A DNA stretch of 64,000 nt, from NCBI RefSeq assembly GCF_017874545.1, contig NZ_JAGGLT010000003.1, positions 42,126 through 106,125 on the forward strand, written 5' to 3'. This document shows, piece after piece, positions 31,763 to 40,188 of the stretch. The stretch comes from Thermoanaerobacterium butyriciformans (GTDB lineage: Bacteria; Bacillota; Thermoanaerobacteria; Thermoanaerobacterales; Thermoanaerobacteraceae). Positions within the stretch are counted from its first letter, which is position 1. Every line of letters starts with the position of its first letter. Under the pieces are notes generated by a model that saw only the letters and a program-made list of their open reading frames with translations, was not told the origin of the DNA and did not search any database. The translations under genes and the position numbers were made by a program.

Positions 31763-33826
31763 ATGAGTATTGATAGGTATCAATTGGTAAAGAGACATAA
31801 TGTAATCATAGGTAAAGCTGATACAGAAAATCCCCTATCTGTTGGGAATGGAGAAATTGCATTTACTGCAGATATAACTGGTATGCAAACTTTTATTGAA
31901 GAATATAAGACGATACCATTATGTACTATGGCACAGTGGGGCTTTCACACAACACCTGCCAAAAATGATAAGGGATTTTATTCAATAAAAGATCTAAAAC
32001 TTAAATATTACAATATATTTGGACGAAAAGTAGGATATGCCACTTCAGAAAAAAATCAAGAAGAAATATTTAATTGGTTAAGAGTTAATCCGCATAGGAT
32101 TCATTTAGGTAATATTGGATTAAATATAACTCTTTCTAATGGCGTAAAGGCAAAAATAAATGACATTAAGGAAATTAACCAGTCATTAGATTTATGGAAT
32201 GGAATTCTAGTAAGCAAATTTAAAGTAGAGGATATACCGGTAAATGTAGAGACCTTTTGCCACCCTTATGAGGATATAATAAGTTTTTCTGTTGAATCTG
32301 AGCTTATCAAAAAAAATCAAATTTTTGTAGAAATAAAATTTCCATATGGTTCACCAGATATATCAGGTGCTGATTGGAATAAAGATGAATTGCATAATAC
32401 AGATATCGTTGATTGCAGCGAAAATAGTATTGAATTATTGAGAACTATTGATAATGATTTTTATTTTGTAAAGATAGAATTTTCAAAAGATGTTTATGTA
32501 GAAAAGAAAGGGAAGAATTACTTTGTATTGAATCAAAAGGGATGTACAAACAATTTGATTTTTTCATGCCTGTTTTCCAGGATAAAACCACCTAAATATA
32601 TACACCTATTCGAAGAGAGTAAAAGACTTTGCAAAGAATACTGGAATAGATTTTGGATCAGTGGAGGTGCAGTAGATTTTTCAAAGTGTACTGATAATAA
32701 AGCTTTTGAGTTAGAAAGGAGGGTGATTCTTTCGCAATATCTCACGGCAATACAATGTTCAGGTTCTATGCCTCCTCAAGAGACTGGGCTTACCTGTAAT
32801 AGTTGGTATGGAAAATTTCATCTAGAAATGCATTGGTGGCATGCAGTGCATTTTGTTTTATGGGGAAGAACATATTTATTAAGTAGGAGTATGTGGTGGT
32901 ATAAAAAAATTCTTTCTGTTGCCCAGAGTAATGCGCGGTCACAAGGATATGATGGTGCACGGTGGCCCAAGATGGTTGGACCAGACGGAATTGACAGTCC
33001 CTCTGCAATAGGACCGTTACTTGTATGGCAACAGCCTCATCCAATTTTTTATAGTGAATTGATTTATAGAGAAAATCCTTGTCAAGAGGTACTAGATATG
33101 TTTAAAGACATAGTTTTTAGTACCGCTGATTTTATTGCATCATATGTAATATATGATGAAAACAATGATAGGTATGTGCTTGGGCCACCTTTGATTCCAG
33201 TGCAAGAAAATCATGATCCTAATATAGTTTTAAATCCGCCGTTTGAATTGGAGTATTTTTTATTTGCATTAGAAATAGCAAATAAATGGAGAAGACGATT
33301 AGGACTTGATACAAATATAAAATGGAAAGAAATTTCTTCAAAGTTAGCTTCACTTCCTTTAAAAGATGGTGTTTATCTATCACATGAAAAATGCATTGAT
33401 ACTTATGAAAAATTTAATTTTGATCATCCATCAATGCTTGGGGCATTAGGTATGTTACCTGGACATAAAGTGGACAAGAGAATAATGAAAAATACTTTAT
33501 TTAAAGTATTAGATAAATGGCAGTTTGAAGAGATGTGGGGATGGGACTTTCCTATGATCGCTATGAATGCGGCTAGACTTGGGGAACCAGAAATAGCAGT
33601 AAAAGCGATTTTAATGGATTCACCAAAAAATACTTATATGCTAAACGGGCATAATAATCAAATTCCTAATAAAGATCTCCCAGTCTATCTTCCGGGAAAT
33701 GGTGGCTTATTAACAGCCATTGCTCTTATGGCAGCCGGGTGGGACGGATGTGACATAAATGAACCTGGTTTTCCCAAAAACGGTAAATGGAATATTGAAT
33801 GGGAAGGATTAAAACCCATGATGTAA
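31763..33826 (+). CDS. Putative (alpha/alpha)6-barrel glycoside hydrolase, GH65-like
   Basis: 687 residues without a signal peptide, so cytoplasmic. The N-terminal half (~1-290) looks like a beta-sandwich (GNGEIAFTADITGMQ, NGILVSKFKVEDIPVNVETF). The C-terminal half is helical with Trp-rich blocks typical of six-hairpin glycosidases (FHLEMHWWHAVHFVLWGR, GYDGARWPKMVGPDG, LLVWQQPHPIFYSELIYR, WGWDFPMIAMNAARLG). I do not recognise a characterised family. The domain order resembles GH65 and related inverting enzymes; HxE-type acids in LVWQQPHP... and ...PVQENHDP could be catalytic but are not proven. It is 26 bp after the kinase gene and 25 bp before the GH43-like gene, implying degradation of an imported oligosaccharide. 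Confidence 0.55.
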   Translation: MSIDRYQLVKRHNVIIGKADTENPLSVGNGEIAFTADITGMQTFIEEYKTIPLCTMAQWGFHTTPAKNDKGFYSIKDLKLKYYNIFGRKVGYATSEKNQEEIFNWLRVNPHRIHLGNIGLNITLSNGVKAKINDIKEINQSLDLWNGILVSKFKVEDIPVNVETFCHPYEDIISFSVESELIKKNQIFVEIKFPYGSPDISGADWNKDELHNTDIVDCSENSIELLRTIDNDFYFVKIEFSKDVYVEKKGKNYFVLNQKGCTNNLIFSCLFSRIKPPKYIHLFEESKRLCKEYWNRFWISGGAVDFSKCTDNKAFELERRVILSQYLTAIQCSGSMPPQETGLTCNSWYGKFHLEMHWWHAVHFVLWGRTYLLSRSMWWYKKILSVAQSNARSQGYDGARWPKMVGPDGIDSPSAIGPLLVWQQPHPIFYSELIYRENPCQEVLDMFKDIVFSTADFIASYVIYDENNDRYVLGPPLIPVQENHDPNIVLNPPFELEYFLFALEIANKWRRRLGLDTNIKWKEISSKLASLPLKDGVYLSHEKCIDTYEKFNFDHPSMLGALGMLPGHKVDKRIMKNTLFKVLDKWQFEEMWGWDFPMIAMNAARLGEPEIAVKAILMDSPKNTYMLNGHNNQIPNKDLPVYLPGNGGLLTAIALMAAGWDGCDINEPGFPKNGKWNIEWEGLKPMM

Positions 33827-33851
33827 TATTATTCATTGGAGGCATAAATAT

Positions 33852-34739
33852 ATGATAAAACGTGAAAATATTTATATTAGGGATCCATTTGTGGTCCCTG
33901 CTTATGAAGAAAAAAAATATTATTTATTTGGAACAACAGATATTAACTGTTGGAATAATGAAAAAGCTACCGGTTTTGATTATTATATAACATCAGATCT
34001 AGAAAATTTTGAAGGTCCTTTCGTGGCTTTTAGACCAGATAAAAGCTTTATTTGGGATAAAAATTTTTGGGCGCCAGAGATACATGAATATAATGGAAAG
34101 TTTTACATGTTTGCAACATTTATTGCTGATGGTAGAAATAGAGGAACTCAGATTTTAGTTTCAGAAAAGATAACGGGCCCATATATACCTTGGAGCATAG
34201 AACCAGTAACTCCAAACGATTGGATGTGTTTAGATGGAACGTTATTTATAGACGAAGCTGGGCAACCATGGATAGTTTTTTGCCATGAATGGGTACAAAT
34301 ATATGATGGTGAAATATGTGCAGCGAGATTATCTAAAGATTTAAGATCAACTATAAGTGAACCAATAACTCTTTTTAGAGCATCAGATGCTAAATGGACA
34401 AGAAGTATAAAAATTATAAATAATCATGAATGTTATGTAACTGATGGTCCTTTTGTTTATAGGTCTTCAAATGGGGAACTTTACATGATATGGTCCAGCT
34501 TCATCGAAAATAATGTATATGCTGTAGGAGTAGCATACTCAAAATCGGGGAATATAGTCGGACCATGGGTTAATAAGGAGATTCCTATTTTCTCAAATGA
34601 TGGTGGTCATGGTATGATATTTAAGACTTTTGAAGGAAAGCTTACACTGGCAATACATGCACCAAATAAAAGGGGAAAAGAACGACCGCTTTTTCTACAA
34701 ATAGATGAATCTACTCTTGATTGTGAAAATTTGTCATAA
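33852..34739 (+). CDS. GH43-like five-bladed beta-propeller glycosidase
   Basis: 295 residues, no signal peptide. Blade motifs fit clan F: IYIRDPFVVPAYEEKKYYLF (general base Asp), WAPEIHEYNGKFYMFAT, LDGTLFIDEAGQPWIVF (pKa-modulating Asp) and ITSDLENFEGP. The general-acid position, normally Glu before Gly-Pro, reads TDGPFVYRSSNGELYMIW, i.e. Asp instead of Glu. Some GH43 subgroups and non-hydrolytic relatives show this, so activity is uncertain. Expected substrates would be arabinofuranosides, xylosides or galactofuranosides trimmed from pectin side chains. It is in the YesMN/ABC operon; a terminator follows at 34787. Confidence 0.7.
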   Translation: MIKRENIYIRDPFVVPAYEEKKYYLFGTTDINCWNNEKATGFDYYITSDLENFEGPFVAFRPDKSFIWDKNFWAPEIHEYNGKFYMFATFIADGRNRGTQILVSEKITGPYIPWSIEPVTPNDWMCLDGTLFIDEAGQPWIVFCHEWVQIYDGEICAARLSKDLRSTISEPITLFRASDAKWTRSIKIINNHECYVTDGPFVYRSSNGELYMIWSSFIENNVYAVGVAYSKSGNIVGPWVNKEIPIFSNDGGHGMIFKTFEGKLTLAIHAPNKRGKERPLFLQIDESTLDCENLS

Positions 34740-34786
34740 AAACATAAATAAAGTAAAGGATTTAAAAATAGAATGGCTATCAGTTT

Positions 34787-34819
34787 AATATGGAAGGTAA
34801 TTCCTATACTTTCCATATT
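34787..34819 (+). terminator. Terminator after the GH43-like gene
   Basis: A 13-bp stem starting AATATGGAAGGTA (34787) and closing TACTTTCCATATT (34819) with one G-T pair and a 7-nt loop, followed by TTATTTAATTT. It separates the glycosidase genes from the importer. Confidence 0.7.
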
Positions 34820-34956
34820 TTATTTAATTTAGCAGTACATTTATTGTATAAATTAATGACAATTAATGATACCATATCTAAAATTGAATACCTTTAATTG
34901 ATTGTAGCTAGATAATATAATTAATCTAGAAATCAAAATAATGAGGAGGCATTGGA

Positions 34957-36285
34957 ATGAAAATGTTTAAAAAAATAGTATCTACGTTTTTGGTTTTGCT
35001 TTTGATATTATCACTACTTTCAGGTTGTAGCAGTTCATCAAATTCATCAAAAAGCAGTTCAGAAAATAATAATACAAGTCAAAAGACTGTAACTTTAAGA
35101 TTCATGTGGTGGGGTGGTGATAATCGACACAAGGCGACCCTTGATGCTATAAGCCTTTATGAAAAAGAACATCCAAATGTAAAAATTAATGCTGAATATG
35201 GTGGGGTTACTGATTATCTCCAAAAATTGATAACACAACTAAGCAGTGGTACTGCTCCTGATCTGGTACAAATCGATGTAACTTGGCTTCAACAACTTTT
35301 TAGTCAAGGTGACTTTTTTGCTGATCTAAGTAAATTAAAAGATATAGACGTTAGTGCATTTGATCAAAACTTTTTAAAAAGTTATTGTTATGTTGATAAT
35401 AAGCTAATCGGCTTGCCTACAGGAATAAACAATTCGGCAATGTATATCAACAAGGACTTTTTTGATAAATTTGGAATAGATGACAAAACTGTTTGGACAT
35501 GGGATAATCTATTACAAACGGCTAAAATGGTTCATGAAAAGGATAAAAATGCATATCTTTTAGATGCTGACTCTACAATATGTGATTATATTTTGGTCAC
35601 ATATGTAGGACAAAAAACAGGTAATCAGTGGGTTAATGATGATTATACTTTAGGTTTTGATAAGCAAACATTGACTGAAGCATTTAAATATTTGAACAGT
35701 TTATTCGAAGCAGGAGCAATTGAACCATTTTCTCAAAGTGCTCCGTATGAAGGTAAACCAGATCAAAATCCGTTATGGCTTAATGGACAAACAGGTATGT
35801 TGTGGAACTGGTCATCAATTTATGCTAATGTAAAATCTAATATTAAAAATCTATCTATGGCATTACCACCTATTGATCCTAATGCAAAACAAACAGGGAT
35901 AGTGGTAAGACCTTCTCAGCTTATTGCAATTAATAAAGATTCAAAAAATATGGATGAAGCTGCAAAGTTTTTGAACTGGTTCTTTACAAATTCTGAGGCA
36001 ATAAAGACGCTGAAAGATGTGAGAGGTGTTCCTGCAACAGAAAATGCGCGTAAAATATTGTCAGATAATAATTTATTAGATTCAGTATTGACTGACAATG
36101 CCAATCAAGCTATGGAGAAAATGTCACCTCCTGAAAATGGAATTAGTGGAAATCAAGAACTTGAAAAGATAAATACTGATATTATTCAAGAGTTAGCTTA
36201 CAAAAAAATAACACCTGAACAAGCAGCAGATAAATTAATCAATACTTATAAACAAAAACTTCCTGAAATTAAAAATCAGCAATAA
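34957..36285 (+). CDS. CUT1 ABC transporter oligosaccharide-binding lipoprotein (1)
   Basis: 442 residues. A lipoprotein signal (FLVLLLILSLLSGC) is followed by a Ser/Asn/Lys-rich linker and an extracellular solute-binding domain family 1 (TLRFMWWGGDNRHKATLDAI, APDLVQIDVTWLQQLF, GLPTGINNSAMYINKDFFD). It is a clear paralogue of the binding protein at 60288-61628 and close in style to the pectin-oligosaccharide proteins LplA/YtcQ/YesO of Bacillus. GAGGAGG precedes the ATG. Its two permease genes follow after a hairpin that probably raises its message level over theirs. The galacturonidase gene at 38158 suggests galacturonate-containing oligosaccharides as ligand. Confidence 0.85.
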   Translation: MKMFKKIVSTFLVLLLILSLLSGCSSSSNSSKSSSENNNTSQKTVTLRFMWWGGDNRHKATLDAISLYEKEHPNVKINAEYGGVTDYLQKLITQLSSGTAPDLVQIDVTWLQQLFSQGDFFADLSKLKDIDVSAFDQNFLKSYCYVDNKLIGLPTGINNSAMYINKDFFDKFGIDDKTVWTWDNLLQTAKMVHEKDKNAYLLDADSTICDYILVTYVGQKTGNQWVNDDYTLGFDKQTLTEAFKYLNSLFEAGAIEPFSQSAPYEGKPDQNPLWLNGQTGMLWNWSSIYANVKSNIKNLSMALPPIDPNAKQTGIVVRPSQLIAINKDSKNMDEAAKFLNWFFTNSEAIKTLKDVRGVPATENARKILSDNNLLDSVLTDNANQAMEKMSPPENGISGNQELEKINTDIIQELAYKKITPEQAADKLINTYKQKLPEIKNQQ

Positions 36286-36292
36286 AAATTTT

Positions 36293-36328
36293 TTTCATAG
36301 GGTGCAGGAAAACCTTCACCCTATGAAA
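36293..36328 (+). promoter_or_regulatory. Intercistronic hairpin after binding-protein gene 1
   Basis: A perfect 12-bp stem, TTTCATAGGGTG (36293-36304) with CACCCTATGAAA (36317-36328), 12-nt loop, seven bases after the stop. No T tract follows, so it more likely slows 3' decay or partly terminates than fully ends transcription. Confidence 0.6.
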
Positions 36329-36353
36329 TATTATTAAAGGAGTGACTTAATCT

Positions 36354-37241
36354 ATGAATTACAATAAAAAAAGAAATTTATTGGGTTATTTATATATAAG
36401 TCCATGGATAATAGGTTTTCTCATATTTACTCTTTATCCTTTCTCGATGACTTTTATTTATTCGTTTTGTAACTATAGTATTACAAAATCTCCCGTATTT
36501 ACTGGATTAAATAATTATATATATATGTTTACTAAAGACATGTATTTTTGGCCATCGTTAATTAATACTTTAAAATACGTTTTAATGACTGTTCCACTAA
36601 AATTGGCTTTTGCACTTTTTGTAGCGATGATATTAAATATTGATATTAAAGGTGTTAATATTTTTAGAACAGTGTATTATTTACCATCTATCTTTGGTGG
36701 AAGCGTAGCTTTATCTGTTATATGGAAATTTTTGTTCATGGATAACGGAATCATGAATAAATTTCTTAGCTATTTTCACATTCATGGTCCCAGTTGGCTG
36801 GGAAATCCACATATATCATTATTTACAATAAGTTTGCTATCTGTTTGGGAATTTGGTTCTTCAATGGTGATATTTTTGGCGGCTTTAAAACAGGTGCCAA
36901 ATGAATTGTATGAAGCCTCCATGCTGGATGGCGCAAGTAAAATAAAAAGATTTTTTTCTATAACTTTACCTATGATATCTCCTGTCTTGCTGTTTAATCT
37001 AGTGATGCAAACGATAAATGCATTTCAGGAATTCACAGGACCTTATGTAATAACTGGTGGCGGACCTATGAATTCAACTTATGTGTATAGCATGTTGATT
37101 TATGATAATGCGTTTAGGTATTTTAGAATGGGTTATTCTTCTGCATTATCTTGGATTTTGTTTTTGCTAATACTAGTTGTTACAGTTATAATATTTAGAT
37201 CATCTAATACATGGGTATATTATGAAAATGGGGGTAAATAA
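36354..37241 (+). CDS. CUT1 ABC transporter permease, MalF/LplB-like (1)
   Basis: 295 residues with six membrane segments. The N-terminus LLGYLYISPWIIGFLIFTLY and the cytoplasmic EAA loop (PNELYEASMLDGASKIKRFFSITLPMISP, near 180-210) that couples to the ATPase are conserved. It is paired with the MalG-like permease that starts at the base after its stop codon. The ribosome site is AAAGGAG. No ATPase gene is present in this cluster, so a shared MsmK-type ATPase must be supplied from elsewhere. Confidence 0.88.
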   Translation: MNYNKKRNLLGYLYISPWIIGFLIFTLYPFSMTFIYSFCNYSITKSPVFTGLNNYIYMFTKDMYFWPSLINTLKYVLMTVPLKLAFALFVAMILNIDIKGVNIFRTVYYLPSIFGGSVALSVIWKFLFMDNGIMNKFLSYFHIHGPSWLGNPHISLFTISLLSVWEFGSSMVIFLAALKQVPNELYEASMLDGASKIKRFFSITLPMISPVLLFNLVMQTINAFQEFTGPYVITGGGPMNSTYVYSMLIYDNAFRYFRMGYSSALSWILFLLILVVTVIIFRSSNTWVYYENGGK

Positions 37242-37242
37242 T

Positions 37243-38100
37243 ATGGAAGCAAAAATTAATTATAAAAGTGAACTATTTAGAAAAATATTAATATATGCTT
37301 TTTTGATTGCTTTCGGCATATTTATGATATATCCATTACTTTGGGTCTTTGCCTCTTCATTTAAAACTAACGATGAAATATTTAAGTCGTTGAGTCTTAT
37401 TCCAAAACATATTGTGGCAAATTCATACATTGAAGGATGGAAAGGTACAGGTCAATACTCTTTTGGGACATTTATATTTAATAGTATAACACTTGTTATA
37501 CCTGTAGTAGTTTTTACCGCAATTTCATCAACAATAGTAGCTTATGGCTTTGCAAGATTTGAATTTCCATTGAAAAATATTTTATTTACATTAATGATAT
37601 CTACTATGATGCTGCCGGGCACAGCGGTCTTGATACCAAGATATATATTGTTTAATTGGCTTGGTTGGGTTAATACTTATAAACCATTTATTGTGCCTGC
37701 TTTGTTTGGTACTACACCTTTCTTTATTTTTATGATGGTACAGTTTTTACGAGGCCTTCCAAAAGAATTAGAAGAGTCGGCAACAATTGATGGATGCAAT
37801 TCATTTCAAATACTCATAAAAATATTAATGCCATTGTGTAAGCCAGCAATAATTTCTATGTGTATTTTTCAGTTCATTTGGACTTGGAATGACTTTTTTA
37901 ATCCATTGATATATATCAATAGCGTGGAAAAATACACAGTTTCTCTTGGGCTTAATATGACGATCGATGGGACATCAGTTGTTAATTGGAATCAAATAAT
38001 GGCTATGACAATTATTTCAATGATACCAAGTATTATAATATTTTTTTCAGCGCAAAAATATTTCGTTGAAGGTATTGCAACAACCGGGTTGAAGAACTAA
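37243..38100 (+). CDS. CUT1 ABC transporter permease, MalG/LplC-like (1)
   Basis: 285 residues, six membrane segments, with IYPLLWVFASSFKTNDEIF at the start and the EAA loop (LPKELEESATIDGCNSFQILIKILMPLCKP). The final segment FVEGIATTGLKN is the usual C-terminus of this family. ATG 37243 is chosen because GGGGG (37230-37234) lies 8 bp before it; an in-frame ATG at 37222 lies inside the previous gene without a site. The galacturonidase gene follows after 57 bp. Confidence 0.87.
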   Translation: MEAKINYKSELFRKILIYAFLIAFGIFMIYPLLWVFASSFKTNDEIFKSLSLIPKHIVANSYIEGWKGTGQYSFGTFIFNSITLVIPVVVFTAISSTIVAYGFARFEFPLKNILFTLMISTMMLPGTAVLIPRYILFNWLGWVNTYKPFIVPALFGTTPFFIFMMVQFLRGLPKELEESATIDGCNSFQILIKILMPLCKPAIISMCIFQFIWTWNDFFNPLIYINSVEKYTVSLGLNMTIDGTSVVNWNQIMAMTIISMIPSIIIFFSAQKYFVEGIATTGLKN

Positions 38101-38157
38101 ACTAAGTATAAGTTTACTCAATAAAATAACATATTTTATGTCAGGAGGCTGAGCTTT

Positions 38158-39555
38158 ATGAGGTATACAGATGGAAAGGTGCATGATATTACTATTGCTT
38201 ATATCGGAGGTGGCTCAAGAGGATGGGCATGGAATTTAATGACCGATTTAGCAAAGGAGGAAAGCATTTCTGGTACAGTAAAGTTATACGACATAGATTA
38301 TGATGCAGCACGTGACAATGAAATAATAGGTAATTCCCTGTCAATGAGGCAGGATGTTAAAGGCAAATGGCTTTATAAAGCTTGTGAAACGTTAGAAGAG
38401 TCACTAAAAGGTGCTGATTTTGTCATAATATCTATTTTGCCAGGTACGTTTGACGAGATGGAATCTGATGTTCATGCACCTGAAAAGTATGGTATTTATC
38501 AATCTGTAGGTGATACTGTAGGACCTGGTGGAATAGTCAGAGCTTTAAGGACGATCCCGATGTTTGTAGATATTGCCAATGCGATTAAAGAGCATTGTCC
38601 AAATGCGTGGGTCATAAATTATACAAATCCTATGACACTTTGTGTCAGGACATTGTACGAAGTTTTCCCTCAAATTAAAGCATTTGGATGCTGTCATGAG
38701 GTTTTTGGCACACAAAAGCTATTATCTCGAGCTTTGCAAGATGTAGAAGGTATTAATGATGTTCCAAGGGAAGAGATAAAGATAAACGTCTTAGGGATAA
38801 ATCATTTTACATGGATTGACAATGCAAGATACAAAGACATAGATTTAATGCATGTCTATAAGCAATTTGTGAATAAGTATTACGAAACTGGATTTATTAG
38901 TGATGCTAATGACAATTGGATGAATAATTCGTTTGTATCTGCAGAGAGAGTAAAATTTGATCTGTTTTTAAGATACGGAATAATTGCTGCAGCAGGAGAT
39001 AGACATCTGGCGGAATTTGTGCCAGGATATTGGTATTTAAAGGATCCAGAGACAGTAAGAGAGTGGATGTTTGGTTTAACAACTGTAAACTGGAGAAAAG
39101 AGGACTTAAAACGCAGGCTTGAAAGAAGTAAAAGACTTAAAATAGGTGAAGAAAAATTTGAGTTAAAGGAGACAGGAGAAGAAGGAGTTAGACAAATTAA
39201 AGCGTTATTGGGTTTAGGCGATTTAGTGACTAATGTGAATATACCCAATTATGGTCAAATTGAGGGAATACCCTATGGTGCGGTTGTAGAGACAAATGCC
39301 TTATTTTCAGGAAATAAACTAAAACCTATATTATCAGGGAAATTGCCTGACAATGTAAATAGCCTTGTGCTAAGGCAAGTATACAACCAAGAAACGACGT
39401 TAAAAGCTGCTTTAAAGAAGGATTATAATTTAGCTTTCAGTGCTTTTGTAAATGATCCACTTGTTGCAATATCTTTAAAAGATGCGAAAAAGTTATTTAA
39501 TGAAATGCTTGAAAATACGAAAAAATACTTAGATGGATGGGAATTAAAAGTTTAA
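38158..39555 (+). CDS. lplD: GH4 alpha-galacturonidase (CHEV subgroup)
   Basis: 465 residues of glycoside hydrolase family 4, which uses NAD+ and Mn2+ in an oxidation-elimination mechanism. The NAD fold is IAYIGGGSRGWAWNLM near residue 12. The metal-binding motif is CCHEVFG near residue 182. GH4 alpha-galactosidases/glucosidases have other residues (for example CHSV) here; CHEV is the reported mark of the alpha-galacturonidase class including Bacillus LplD. INYTNPM and NVLGINHFTW are also conserved. It would release galacturonate from short oligosaccharides brought in by the preceding importer. AGGAGG precedes the ATG; a hairpin follows at 39611. Confidence 0.85.
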   Translation: MRYTDGKVHDITIAYIGGGSRGWAWNLMTDLAKEESISGTVKLYDIDYDAARDNEIIGNSLSMRQDVKGKWLYKACETLEESLKGADFVIISILPGTFDEMESDVHAPEKYGIYQSVGDTVGPGGIVRALRTIPMFVDIANAIKEHCPNAWVINYTNPMTLCVRTLYEVFPQIKAFGCCHEVFGTQKLLSRALQDVEGINDVPREEIKINVLGINHFTWIDNARYKDIDLMHVYKQFVNKYYETGFISDANDNWMNNSFVSAERVKFDLFLRYGIIAAAGDRHLAEFVPGYWYLKDPETVREWMFGLTTVNWRKEDLKRRLERSKRLKIGEEKFELKETGEEGVRQIKALLGLGDLVTNVNIPNYGQIEGIPYGAVVETNALFSGNKLKPILSGKLPDNVNSLVLRQVYNQETTLKAALKKDYNLAFSAFVNDPLVAISLKDAKKLFNEMLENTKKYLDGWELKV

Positions 39556-39610
39556 TATCTTTATAATTACGATCATTTATTGTAAACTAAAAACGATGAT
39601 CCTCCTTAAA

Positions 39611-39636
39611 AGAGCCGATACTTTGCGATCGGCTCT
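39611..39636 (+). terminator. Terminator after the galacturonidase gene
   Basis: A perfect 9-bp GC-rich stem, AGAGCCGAT/ATCGGCTCT, 8-nt loop. Only AATATATT follows on the plus strand; the AAAA before it gives T residues on the minus strand. Confidence 0.7.
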
Positions 39637-39690
39637 AATATATTGCCTAAAAAATTTATAGAAAATTTATAAAATACCTTGTCTAACTAC

Positions 39691-39719
39691 TTTATGTTGG
39701 ACACAGACTATGGTATACT
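39691..39719 (+). promoter_or_regulatory. Candidate extended -10 promoter of the NfeD/stomatin operon
   Basis: TGGTATACT (39711-39719) is an extended -10 element; TTTATG 17 bp upstream is a weak -35. Confidence 0.45.
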
Positions 39720-39772
39720 AAGATAAATATTAATTTTTTAACAATGGAAGGGGGATAAATACGAATAGCATA

Positions 39773-40186
39773 TTGACATTATGGTTGGCAGTAATGATAG
39801 TAGGAATTGCAATTGACTTAATAACAAGCAACTTCATATTTTTCAATTTTTCCATCGGAGCTTTTTTCGCAATATGTGCAGATCTATTAGGAGCCAATAT
39901 ACCGATTCAGATTTTTGCATTTCTCGCAATAGGAATTGTTTCACTTATTATTTCGTTTAAATATTTGAGAAAGAATTTTAAAAATATACCAAAGACGTAC
40001 CCGTATGAAAACGAATATGTAGGAAAGACGATTGAGATAACAAGTGACGTAGGTAAAGAGGGCCAAGTCTTTTTTGAAGGCATATATTGGACTGTCCAGT
40101 CTGATGTGCCTCTAAAAAGCGGTGACACTGCAGTTATAACAGGGATATCCGGAAATAAATTAATTGTTAAGAGATTGGAGGAATAA
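39773..40186 (+). CDS. NfeD-family membrane protein
   Basis: 137 residues: two to three membrane segments at the N-terminus (LWLAVMIVGIAIDLIT, FFNFSIGAFFAICADLLG, IQIFAFLAIGIVSLIISF) and a C-terminal OB-fold (about 75-137, GKTIEITSDVGKEGQVFFEG). NfeD partners of stomatin/SPFH proteins have this form, and the SPFH gene follows 2 bp later. The start is uncertain. TTG 39773 is about 18 bp from the GGAAGGGGG site (39746-39754). The codon at the ideal distance is ACG at 39761, which would add four residues and may be a mutated or non-standard start. Confidence 0.75.
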   Translation: MTLWLAVMIVGIAIDLITSNFIFFNFSIGAFFAICADLLGANIPIQIFAFLAIGIVSLIISFKYLRKNFKNIPKTYPYENEYVGKTIEITSDVGKEGQVFFEGIYWTVQSDVPLKSGDTAVITGISGNKLIVKRLEE

Positions 40187-40188
40187 AA

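Noticed and set aside
38880..39248. 122-residue minus-strand ORF in the GH4 gene
   Set aside because: Shadow of a conserved coding region; no start context.
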